DNA of 64,000 bases from contig VXBA01005890.1 in the NCBI GenBank assembly GCA_013399895.1, forward strand, positions 922,802-986,801, read 5' to 3'. Under the pieces are notes generated by a model. That model made no database searches, was not told the DNA's origin, and saw only the letters and a list, made by a program, of their open reading frames with translations. Of this stretch, positions 1 through 11,095 are shown piece by piece. Each line of letters opens with the position of its first letter. Position 1 is the first letter of the stretch. Made by a program: the position numbers and the translations under genes. The stretch is from Serilophus lunatus. Taxonomy: Eukaryota > Chordata > Aves > Passeriformes > Eurylaimidae.

Positions 1-2214
1 GAGTTTTATACATCATTAGATCATTACTAGAGATAAGCAGAAAACAGGTAAACTCACATGCAGGTACCAGATTATGCCCCTGGTCAGAAGCAGAGCGCAT
101 TATTACTATGACCTTGATGGATTTGCTATTCTTAGTCTGTGTATTTCTGAATACTATAGAACAGCAGTTTTATCTCATCTCTTTGCTTCCTACCAAACAA
201 AATCCCAGTACTGTAGACACATAAGTGAATAACTGAATGTGCATGGATAATTCCACTGAATTAAATGGAATATGCACTTCTGGAGACAATGTGGTTACAC
301 TAACAGACTTATTTTTCAATGCTAATACTGTCATATAAAGTCACATCACTTTTTCCCCTTCCCTATTTTGGAGTGAAAGTATGCATAGTAGAAACCAAAC
401 AGAAATATGGTGTATCATTTTCCTTATTTTGCCGGATTGCAGAACTGTTCATTGTAAGCCAATATTTTCCTCATTTGCTGTTGTTGCAAAGTGTTGCGGA
501 TGAATTTTATGCCACTAAATCATAAGAGAAAACAAACAACATTGAATTAGAAACTGAGCTCTTACTCCTGGCACCAAACTCAGCATTTCAGCAGATAATT
601 AGCACATTTGATGTTGGCAGCTCCAGATACATTCTCATTAGAAACTGGTTCCAAACCAGCACGCTGCTCCAACAAAGGCAAGTTGTATACAAAGAGGATT
701 CAATTCTGGTCCTGCTGTGACCGCTGGCAAACTCCCACAGATTTCAGTAATCAACTAGATTGGGTCCAAAATGCAGACGTTAGATATACCATGAAAGAAT
801 GACTGTCTGGAATTTATTATAAAGCAGATATGCCACCAAACTGGAAATTTCACATAGAGAGAAAAAATAAATTACATTGTGTATTTAGCTCGGATAGGTT
901 GGAAATGATGTAATAGAAGCATTATTTATAACAAATTTATGAGCTATGCAGGCAAACCATTCTCTGGGGATATATGTGGTAAATGAAGAATACCAGTGGC
1001 AAATAGAATTTACATCAAAGCAATCCTGCAAACCTCAAACACTTATTACTCCATTTGTGACCTTTATTAGTACACAGAAGTAGAATACATCTTAACAATG
1101 TGAACCTTTACCTAAAATGAAGCATTTCTGTTTAAACAATTATTGAAAATGCGATTAAAACTTTACATAAGATACACAACATGTATTTTTGACATGAGGC
1201 ACCATCATTTGAAAGCAAGTTGCCTTTAAAGGATGACATAAGTTTATTGAATCTATGCACTTCAGTGTAAGGGGCTGCTTTTCCGATAAAATATCTGTGA
1301 TGCAGCTCAGAGCATACAAAGTGAAGTACATGTAATGTGATTGCAGCCTCAGGCAGGTTTTCAGCCCTTTTTTTGTGGACACTAGCCTACACAGCAGAGA
1401 ATACCATGTCATTCACAGCTAATGGCAAACTCCTGCAGAGATGTGGATTTCTTTATGCTGCCCCTGAAATGAAGTTAGTTTGTGCCCCTAAAAGAGGGAG
1501 AGTAGCAGTCTCAGGATAGTTTCTAGGGAGTTTTTTCCTGCTATTTTGCAGGTTTTGTATTAGCAGACCTGGTCTATGAAGAAATAAATGTGTAGTATTT
1601 CTTCATACTCTGCATGTCACCAGCACACTAGGCAGTAAGGATTTTGTGCAGGGATTTGACAATGAAGGTGTGTGAAGGGAGAAAGAGTGCTAGAGGGCCT
1701 CTCTCCTCTCTTAGCAGGTCACTCTCTCCTTTCTATGAGACAACCAGCAGAAAATATTTAGTATCTCTTTTCTTTCCAGCAGGGCTAATTTTTTAAAGTT
1801 TTCTGGGCCTTGAACCAAGCCACAGTGCCAAGAGACCATGGCAGCTGGGCTGGAGCAATCCCAGCTGTGCTCCACCAGTAGATGTCCTGATCTGGTGCTG
1901 AGTAACCTAGGCCTTTCTTTTGTGGATGGCAGATGTTGCCCATCCTGCTTTCATGGGCTGAGATTTCCTCAGAGAATTCTAGGAATTCTGCTTCCCTTTC
2001 ACCTCCCTGATTAAGTTTTCTAGATTAAGAGGTATGTCATTTGCCAGTAATGGACTAGTTCATTCAAGTATCAGTAGATCCAAAGTATACTCTCTTTCTA
2101 GGTGATCAGGAGACCAAAGTGGAAAATTGGATGCCTTTGAGGACACTAAAACACTCTAGATAATAAACTATATCAAAAGGAACACAGTTTCAATAAACGT
2201 TCTCTGTTGCCAGA
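1..2214. other. Gene-free AT-rich sequence
   Basis: Only short open frames without recognisable products are present. I see no repeat family, RNA gene or CpG island. By synteny it belongs to the interval between HMGA2 and LLPH. Confidence 0.6.
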
Positions 2215-2704
2215 AGGTCAAGGCAGGTGATCCTTTCCTTCAACACCAGCGAGGCCACGCCTGAAGCACTGTGTCAAGATCTGGGCTTGCACTGAAAGAG
2301 AGACATGAACATACTGGAGCAAGTTCAAAAAGGGCCCCAAAGATGATGAAGGGACAGGAACATCTCTTCTGTTGGAAAAGGCTGAGAGCTGGGACTGTTC
2401 AGCCTGGAGAAGAGAAGGCTCAGGAGAGATCTTATCAGTGTTTATAAAGACTTGAAGGCAGGGTACAAGGAAGAGAGAGACAAGCTCTTTTCAATGGTGC
2501 CTAGTGATGAGACCAGAGTGGATGCGCCAAAATGTAGAAATTTCTTCCTGCACATCAGGAAATGCTTTTTCACTTTGAGGGTGACCAAGCACTGGCACAG
2601 ATTGTCCAGTTATGGAGTCTCAACTGTTCTAGGTAGCCTCGCTTGGGCAGGGTGGTTGGACAAGACGTCATTCAGAGGTCCTTTCCAACCCCAACCATTC
2701 TGTG
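2215..2704 (+). mobile_element. CR1 LINE 3' fragment
   Basis: This matches the usual CR1 3' region: the 'GCCTGGAGAAGAGAAGGCTCAG' type block near 2402, then GGTGGTTGGACAAGAC near 2650, then AGGTCCTTTCCAACCCCAACC, then ATTCTGTG. Several stops break the reading frame. The tail runs straight into the 28-bp minisatellite. Confidence 0.88.
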
Positions 2705-3327
2705 CTTCTGCGATAGAGTACCTCATTCAGTGATTCTGCGATAGTGTACCTCATTCAGTGATTTTGCGATAGTGTACCTCATTCAGTGATTTTGCGATAG
2801 TGTACCTCATTCAGTGATTCTGCGATAGTGTACCTCATTCAGTGATTTTGCGATAGTGTACCTCATTCAGTGATTCTGCGATAGTGTACCTCATTCAGTG
2901 ATTTTGCGATAGTGTACCTCATTCAGTGATTCTGCGATAGTGTACCTCATTCAGTGATTTTGCGATAGTGTACCTCATTCAGTGATTCTGCGATAGTGTA
3001 CCTCATTCAGTGATTTTGCGATAGTGTACCTCATTCAGTGATTCTGCGATAGTGTACCTCATTCAGTGATTTTGCGATAGTGTACCTCATTCAGTGATTC
3101 TGCGATAGTGTACCTCATTCAGTGATTTTGCGATAGTGTACCTCATTCAGTGATTCTGCGATAGTGTACCTCATTCAGTGATTTTGCGATAGTGTACCTC
3201 ATTCAGTGATTCTGCGATAGTGTACCTCATTCAGTGATTTTGCGATAGTGTACCTCATTCAGTGATTCTGCGATAGTGTACCTCATTCAGTGATTCTGCG
3301 ATAGTGTACCTCATTCAGTGATTCTGC
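2705..3327 (+). repeat. 28-bp minisatellite, about 22 units, alternating two variants
   Basis: Tandem units of exactly 28 bp start at 2705 and repeat without indels to 3320, with a 7-bp partial unit after. Each unit begins ATTYTGCGATAG and ends CATTCAGTG. The only recurring change is C or T at the fourth base. From 2789 to 3292 the T and C forms strictly alternate, giving nine 56-bp dimers. The first unit is divergent and overlaps the CR1 tail (CTTCTGCGATAGAG), so the array appears to have been seeded there. Confidence 0.97.
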
Positions 3328-3557
3328 CAGCATCTTGAGAGTCCCAGCCCCTGCAAAAGCCCCTGGGGACACACCAATCTTTTAAAACACTGAATCCTTT
3401 ACATACCTACATATCTGAATGTCTGTATACCTTTGTATTTGTACATTGTATCTCTTTAAACATGAGAAAAGCACTTCTGTTTTCACTTTTGCTTTTCACA
3501 TTGAGAAGAATGAAGTGAAATTGTGCCAGGTGGTCCCAGACCTCTTAACTTTTCATA

Positions 3558-3602
3558 TATATATATGAAATATATATATATGAAATATATGAATATATTT
3601 AA
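3558..3602. repeat. AT-rich simple repeat
   Basis: Blocks of TATATATATATA separated by TGAAA, followed by ATGAATATATTT. This is low-complexity sequence with no coding content. Confidence 0.8.
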
Positions 3603-3628
3603 AAATGTGGCGAGGTATGACAATATCA

Positions 3629-3778
3629 TAGAATCACAGAAAGGTTTGGCCTGGAAGGGGCTTTAAAAATTACCTAGTTCCAAGACCCCTGCCATAGTCA
3701 GGGACACCTTCCACTAGACCAGGTTGCTCAGGGCCGCATTCAACCTGGCCTTGAACACCTCCAGGGATAGGGCATCAA
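3629..3778 (-). mobile_element. CR1 LINE 3' fragment, reverse orientation
   Basis: It begins CATAGAATCACAGAAAGG, the reverse complement of a CR1 tail. AAGGGGCTTTAAAAATTACC and GGCCTTGAACACCTCCAGGG follow in the order expected for an inverted CR1 3' end. Confidence 0.88.
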
Positions 3779-6700
3779 TATCCATTGACATCAGTAGAAT
3801 GCAACTGTTTCTTGGCAGCTGGGACATAGTGAAGGATGTCTGCTAGCTTACTGCAGCTGTTTTCCATGGAACAAAACTGACCTGCTATGTCTTTCTCATG
3901 GAAGTGGCAATACATGGTCAAAAAGTCAAAATGTATGAATTTCTTTTTCTAAACTTCAAGTGTTCACCTGAAAACCATAAAAAATGGAACATTGAAAACT
4001 ACCTCCTCTCCTACATCTTTAACTTGTGTTTTCCTAAAATTTAAAATATATTCTGTAAAAGACACATATTTTTTCAACAGAACCTCCTTGATCACCTTTC
4101 ACAGAAGACCCACAATGATTCATTTTGACCACACAAGTCAAATTAAACAATCTGTAGGAAGTTTTATTCATCCCCAAATCCTACAGATAGGCTTCTGGCT
4201 GCAAATTCTTCCTTCTTTGAAGGAGTTGGGTAGCAGTGAGAGCCATACAACCAACCAATGTCTCCAGGAGCTGGGTGCAAAGGAATTGAAGGAAACTAGA
4301 TCAGAGCACTGAATCTGGATCCCTTAGTTCAAAGAGCAACTGTCCGAGTGTGTTATTCCACTAAGATCACTCCTGCTATTCTTTTAACATTCAATCACCC
4401 AGCAGGAGACTGAATAGTTTTTATATACCATGAAAACAATAGTATATTTATCTCAGACTTAATCAACAAAGACAAAGAAGGATGCTCCAAGGGCAAGCTA
4501 TTCAAACTTAAGTGTAATGTTGGATGTGAAACAATAGCATATTTTAAGTGATACCAAAAAGGGTTTACTCCTATAGCAACATTTAGGGAAAACATATGAT
4601 AACAATAAAAATTATTTCCACAACTTTTTCACCACTTGTTCCATGTGGGAATGATAAGTGATACTCCTGCTCTACATTTTTAAAGAAATATTTCTCAAAA
4701 ATTATACATTACAAGCCTTGTGCATGTGTTCTCAGCTATTACTTTTCTGAAACATGAATTGTGTTATGAACATCAGTGTGTAAACTCCCCTCAGGCTCAT
4801 TTAAAGCCATTTCAAGGGCCTGCTTCTAGCCTTGAGATCTACTAGAAATAAGGGAACAGTTCGTTTTGAGTCATCTTCCCCTAGATGCCATTTGAGCACA
4901 AATATTCCAATTTGTTCTTTTCTAAATCAACACCAGATGGATCATTAAATAACATTCATTAAACAGATTGTGGTCATGATCTGCATCAAGGCACTGCCAA
5001 GAACACATATATGTATATTATTGCTCAGTTCTGTGCTCTAGCTTATATTTTTAACCCTGAGTTAATTTGCAGCAGTATTGCAGCCAGAAGAAAGCGGATG
5101 AGCAATCAATTTTGTTTTATTAAAGGATTCCTCCAACAGTAAGACAAATGCCTCTATCAGTAGGTTCAATGAGCAGAAATGTTACAGCATCTTGCATTTC
5201 CATGTTTTTCATCAGTAGACCATGAAAGCTTTTGCAAACTTGGATTACATCAGTCATTGCTACAGCCCTTAAAAGAGGTAAAAATGTGCGATGGTTCTGG
5301 TACAGATGGCTAAACTGATGCAAACAGTGCCTGAGGGCATGATTATATGAGCTACAATCACACCTTTGATGGCAGCATGGACCTAAAGACTTGCTCCAGC
5401 TCACACAGTCAAACTGGCAAAGCTTGACATAAAATCAACAGCAATTCCTTTGTTCTAGTCTGGCCTCCTTGAGCTGGGTTTCATTATGCTGCTTTCCTCA
5501 TATTCCTTTCTCTTATATACTGGACTAGATCAGACAAATGAGATTTTTATGAAATGTAAAGTCTTCTTCTCAACTCCCTAAATAATTTTCAAAAGATGGA
5601 TGGTTCAGCGTTAGTAGCCTGCCTTCACATTTCAGTTAACAAGGCTGCTGTTTCTTTCTGCTTGTGCCTGTATTTCTTGTTGCTGAAAATAGTTTTTAAA
5701 TATGAAAATTTTGCCTGCACAAAAAAGAAGCAATTTCTGAAGAGCAGAAAACCAGAGTGAAGTGGTATTTCCTCTTTCACTTTTCTTTCCTCTTCACCAC
5801 TCTCAGAGTGACACATAATTTCATCTGGAGCTGGGAAGTGTAAGTGAGACCGGGCTTCATTGTCATAACATTGCTTTCTATGTTCTCTTTTTTATTTAAG
5901 ATTTTGAGCTTCAAATCAAAGCCACACATTTGCAAGGGGCCAGACTTAAGAGCCCTTTAGCCTTTGTTAGCCTGAGGTAATCTGGCAAAAGGTTCTTCTT
6001 TACCTAGATTACTTTTTTACTAGTTTATATTTAAATTCAGGGTTGATAAAATGTCAATTTTTTTTTCTACTGAAAATCAAGATGCCCTGGTCTTTGGAAT
6101 TAACTCCAAATTGTTGGTCTGAATGTGAACTTCACAGTGATTCACTCCTCTATCTTGGCTGACATTTTCCAATTAATTTCTTCTTCCACTTCATTTGTTC
6201 ATTGGCTGATGAGCCTATAAATACATTTCATCTGCTTTTACTTTGCTTTTTAAGCATACACCAATACTGAACATGCTGACTTGATTATGTCCAGAGGCAA
6301 AAGCCTTGCATGTTTCTTAAGTCACAGCCATAGCTTGAAACTTGACTTTCTGCTCCTTCGGTCCATCAGCATAATAGGTGGGTCACTCCTACTACACCCA
6401 GAGTAAATAGTGTCATGCAGAAGAAACGCTGTTTTTGAAAAGCAATTAACACCATCATTGCTCACAGCCAAATGGAGCAGAGGGCAGAAGAGTGCGGGAA
6501 AATTGTCAATAGGGACCAGGTGCTCCTCTGCTCCTTGACCTTGTGCACTTCACAGACTGCAGGATTTTCCTTCCCTGCTCCTCCCAGAAGACCTCTGCCC
6601 TCCCCAGTTTCTACTTCTGTATAGCAATCTATTCTCTCTGGGAGGTGCTGTCAATTTTGCCCATAGCCTGTCCATGTACTGGCATCCCCTACCTAAATTA

Positions 6701-8904
6701 ATACTTCCTTCCTCTAACTTTGGTTTCCAGGCAGCCCTCTTGAATAGAGCCGCTTAACTCATGCAGAGGTTTAAAACCCCTGCAAGGATCCCAAGAAGTT
6801 TTGTACATATCTAACTTCTCTCTGGTGGCAATGGTTAGATATTTCAGTGATTTTTAAAATATACACTTTGTCAGCATCTTTGACCTTTGCCAGGTGAGAA
6901 CACCACAGGCTCAGCTTGAGCAGCAGTCATGTCTGCAACCATGTCTACAGGTGTACTGGCTTGCCAGTGAGCTCCAGGATGGATAACACTCTGTGAAGGC
7001 AACCCATGGCCAAGGAGCATTCATGTGAATGGCAAAGCACAATGACATGGCACCAAAATCCTCATCACTTGCAGGAGGCAGCTTCTACTTGGGCAGTGTT
7101 CCCAAAGCTGCTCCAGAAAAAACTGTAACTAGCCAGGACCTACAACTTAAAAATACTCTAAATGAGATATGCTGATGTAAGAAAAACTGGGTACACCCAT
7201 CTGTTGAAATTTGGCAGCAATGAGCTGCAAGGGTCAGGCTGAAGAGGTAACTCCATATTCAGCATCATCCTTACCACAGCTGCAGCTGCACTAGGATGGT
7301 GTACAAAGGTAAGCTGAAGGTGGTAGGCATCGGGAACGTAACGCGTATACTGCTGTGTATTATCATAAGCCCTTCTTCCTCTTGTCCCCCTCTTGGAACT
7401 TTTGTAAAAGGAGAATAATTTGAAAGTAGCTGTCCTAAAAGAAGAAATGTAAAAGCAGTAGTACATTATTTGTAAGAAGTGCAGATAAGTATCAGATTGT
7501 AAAAACTGGTTTGCTTCTGACATTGATTAAAATTACATGTTGCCTTACATTTACATACATTAAAATTACATTTTGCATTATCTTCACTTTTCCAGATGGT
7601 TTTAGCACATTTAAATGCTTCAAAGAAGTTAAGTCTTTTAACTGCAACAAGCAACAAGCTTGTTATTGCAACAAGCTTAGTCAAATTATAGCTCTGATTT
7701 TAATGCAGGAACCATGGCAAAAATAACATTCCTCCTATATCAGCAATTACAGACTGAAAAATTTATCCAAATCCCAGAGAAAGCACAGAAAGTTTACCAT
7801 TGGTAACAGAGGGCTTTATATTAGGTACTCATTTTGTATTAGTGTATGTATCAGAAAATATGATTGTAGCCCTTCTCCAAATGATGTTTCACATGAAAAG
7901 CATTAATTCCGCCTCTATGATATCAGCAACGCCACGTGCTGCTGGAATAACAGGATGCAAAACATCCTCCTGAAAGTGTGTGAGTGCTCCTTCTCTGTTG
8001 TGAGTTTGACAGTGTGTGTTTAAGCTGCTGCTGAGAGCTTTCTGCAACTTTCATCAAAAGAGACTTTGGGTCCTAGTTCAAGGAAACAATCTAAATCAGG
8101 CCCCTTTTCAGACTAGAAAACCATAGTTGGTTTTACACTGTTTACATTTAATTACATGATCAGTTGTATTCTGCTCATGAATGACATTAAAATAATCTAT
8201 CAGCAATAATAAGCAAACAAATCAAGAGTGCAAGAAAATTAAAACTGGGCCCAAACTGCTAGAATTCCTGGATGAAATGATAAATAAATCCCTTGTCCTT
8301 GCCAGTTTTTGCAGATTTCAACAGAAAAGGCATATAGAGCTGAGGCTCTGACAGGGAGCTTGGCCCATCTTCCCACTAACCTCCATGGTGCTGGCAGTTG
8401 TTTCTTCCAGCTGCTTGTCAGTTTCTCTAGCACAGTGGCTTCCTTAAAAGAAATTTTCCAAGAAAAGAAGCACTAGACTTGTACTATTTGCCTACATTTT
8501 ATTGTGTGTGAAGATAGCTTCATAGCTTCCATTGTTCCCTCCCATTCATGTGATCAATAAACGTTGTATTTAATTCAATCCCAGCAAAGTAAAAGGGGCA
8601 CTGATGACTTTCCTAGATAAGAATAGACCAGATGCTTTGTGGTACCAAATTTCCATTCCCAGATTTCCCCCGGCACCTTCTTCTCACAGCATGGAACCTA
8701 TGCTTTCACCATCTCATTAAAGGACATTTGTTTCATACAGCTGTTGTATGTTATTTTCTTCCTTCTCTTTTTCTGCCTTCCTTGTCCCTTCTACACCTGC
8801 CCCCTTTTTTCTGCCCTATTCCCTAAAGCACTCTTTGATTTAGCTGCTCCCTTTCTAAGGAGGCTTCCCAGAACCAATATGGCTTTTGACAACATCCTTA
8901 CCTG
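3779..8904. other. Gene-free intergenic sequence
   Basis: Nothing recognised in 5.1 kb. The longest frame (7158-7523, minus) has no family features. The 5' part of the CR1 at 8.9 kb is missing, and the sequence to its left is unrelated. Confidence 0.6.
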
Positions 8905-10073
8905 AGAAGATGATGTAGTGTACCTGGATTTTAGCAAAGCCTTTGATACTGCCTCCCATAATAAAATCCTGGTGAACCTGGTGGCTCATGGCTTGGACAG
9001 GTTTACTCTGCGTTGGGTTAAGGACTGGCTGGATAACCGAGCTCAGAGAGTGGTGGTGAACGGTGCTGCATCCAGTTGCCGCCTGGTCATTAGTGGTGTC
9101 CCCCATGGTTCACTGCTGGGACCAGTTCTGTTCAATATCTTTGTTGATGATCTGGACATGGGGATGGAGTCCATCATTAGTAAGTTTGCAGATGACACCA
9201 AGCTGGGAATAAGTGTCGATCTGTTAGAAGGTAGGAGGGCTCTGCAGAGGGACCTTGACAGGCTGCATAGATGGGCTGTGTCCAGTAGCATGAGGTTTAA
9301 CAAGTCTGAATGCCAGGTTCTACACTTGGGCCACAGTTACCCCATACAGAGCTATAGGCTGGGGACTGAGTGGCTGGAGAGTGGCCAGGCAGAAAGGAAA
9401 TTAGGAGTACTTGTTGATAGGAAACTTAGCATGAACCAGCAGTGTGCCCAGGTGGCCAGGAAGGTCAATTGCATCCTGGCCTCTCTCAAGAACAGTGTGA
9501 CCAGTAGGACTAGGGAAGTTATTCTTCACCTGTACTCAGCACTGGTTAGGCCACAGCTTGAGTACTGTGTCCAGTTATGGGCCCCTCAATTTAAGAAAGA
9601 TATTGAGTTGCTTGAACGTGTCCAGAGAAGGGCAACGAGGATGTTGAAGGGATTGAAACATGAGCCCTGTGAAGAGCAACTGAGGGAGCTGGGGTTGTTT
9701 AGCCTGGAGAAGAGGAGGCTCAGAAGAGATGTTATTGGTCTCTACAACTACCTGAAATGAGGTTGTAGTCAGGTGGGTGTCATTCTCTTCTCTCAGGCTA
9801 CCAGTGACAGAACAAGAGGACAGAGTCTTAAGCTGCATCAAGGGAGGCTTAGACTGGATATTAGGAAAGAGGGATTTCACAGAGAGAGTGATTTCCCATT
9901 GGAATGGGATGCCCTGGGACATGGTTGAGTCACCATCCCTGGATGTGTTTTAGAAGAGATTGGATGAGGTACTTAGCGCCATGATTTAGATGATGGGATG
10001 GTGTTAGGTAATAGGTTGGACACGATGATTTCAGTGGTCTTTTCCAACCTTGTTAATTCTGTGATTCTGTGAT
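8905..10073 (+). mobile_element. CR1 LINE, 5'-truncated, with the C-terminal half of reverse transcriptase
   Basis: The reading frame 8918-9760 (280 codons) encodes the later part of a CR1 reverse transcriptase: YLDFSKAFDT, then GVPHGSLLGPVLFNIF, then the catalytic SKFADDTKLG block, then the thumb-like LYSALVRPQLEYCVQLWAP. It is cut by TGA right after LYNYLK, where CR1 normally reads on through GGCSQVG; the codons after the stop (GCSQVGV) confirm a nonsense change. The 5' part of ORF2 and all of ORF1 are absent. The 3' tail is CCTTGTTAATTCTGTGATTCTGTG. It is an inactive copy with no link to neighbouring genes. Confidence 0.93.
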
Positions 10074-10980
10074 GCTGCCTGCAGACCACATCTTGCAAGC
10101 CTGTGTGAGGTGTCAGTGAAAGTCCAGTGCCTCGACATGGCGGCACAGGGCTCTCTGCAATGTGGGCTCTGAGACCTTATCAACAGGTATGAATCTGACT
10201 GCCAAGACAACCCACCAGCAATGGATGTGAGGTTGGCTTTAGGTAAGTAGCATGGCCATGTCCTGGTGTCAAGTCCCTGGATTTCCCAAAGTGCATGATC
10301 TGAACAGGACTGTGTATATGAAAGCACCTCAGCTTAAATTTCAGCACTCAAACAGCAACATAATTACAGCCACAGGGTCCAGGATGTAACAGAGCATCCT
10401 TCTGAAAGAGCTCAGCTCATGTGATTTGGGAGCAAGCGTATCTCTCCTCCCAACTCAATGCTTACCACTGTGCCTTCAAGGGAGACAGTTTGGCTTTAAT
10501 GTGTCTATAGACCACTGGGATGCCAATAGTGTGTCTTGGCAACAGTGCTGTTCTCCAGCCATGCAATTCCATTTTGTGAAATAGCATTAAAATCCCATGT
10601 AGAGAGAAGGAGCAAGTACATTCTCATACCAACTAGAATCCAGTTGACCTTGGAGGGTGGGCAGATGCCAAGTCTGCAGGAAGATTAAAAACACAATGTA
10701 CCCAGTATTGATATGTTCTTGCAATATACATAGTGCAGCAGTACGTCACCCGGCCCGGCTGCTCATGTTATTTATATCTGCCTATGTGGCTGATTCATGT
10801 CTCCTGAAAACTTACTGCCACAACCTTGTTTTGAAAGGAATGCACTGTCCCACTCCCCCAGCAGCTCCTGACGGACCTCTCCTTGTCTCATTTGTTAATT
10901 CATTCCCTGCCAAGAACAGCACAGTGATGTAATAACAAAATGTTCTTTGAAATCAACATGATGTAAAGGACTTCTGCAAG

Positions 10981-11095
10981 GCTTCAGGCCGGCAAAGCAC
11001 TTAAACACATGCGTGACTTTAAGCATGTGAGCAGTAGTCCTGTTGGTCTCAACAACGCTACACATGTGCTTAAGTGCTTTGCTGGATCGGGGCCC
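10981..11095. mobile_element. Old palindromic MITE-like element
   Basis: The left arm GGCAAAGCACTTAAACACATG and the right arm CATGTGCTTAAGTGCTTTGC are near-perfect inverted repeats at the ends of a roughly 115-bp hairpin. The right end reads GGATCGGGGCCC. This resembles a repeat I know from turtle, crocodile and bird genomes, probably a non-autonomous DNA transposon. No clear target duplication remains, and the family name is not assigned. Confidence 0.65.

Noticed and set aside
2705..3327. CRISPR-like regular repeat array
   Set aside because: Units are contiguous with no unique spacers, and the context is vertebrate. It is a minisatellite.
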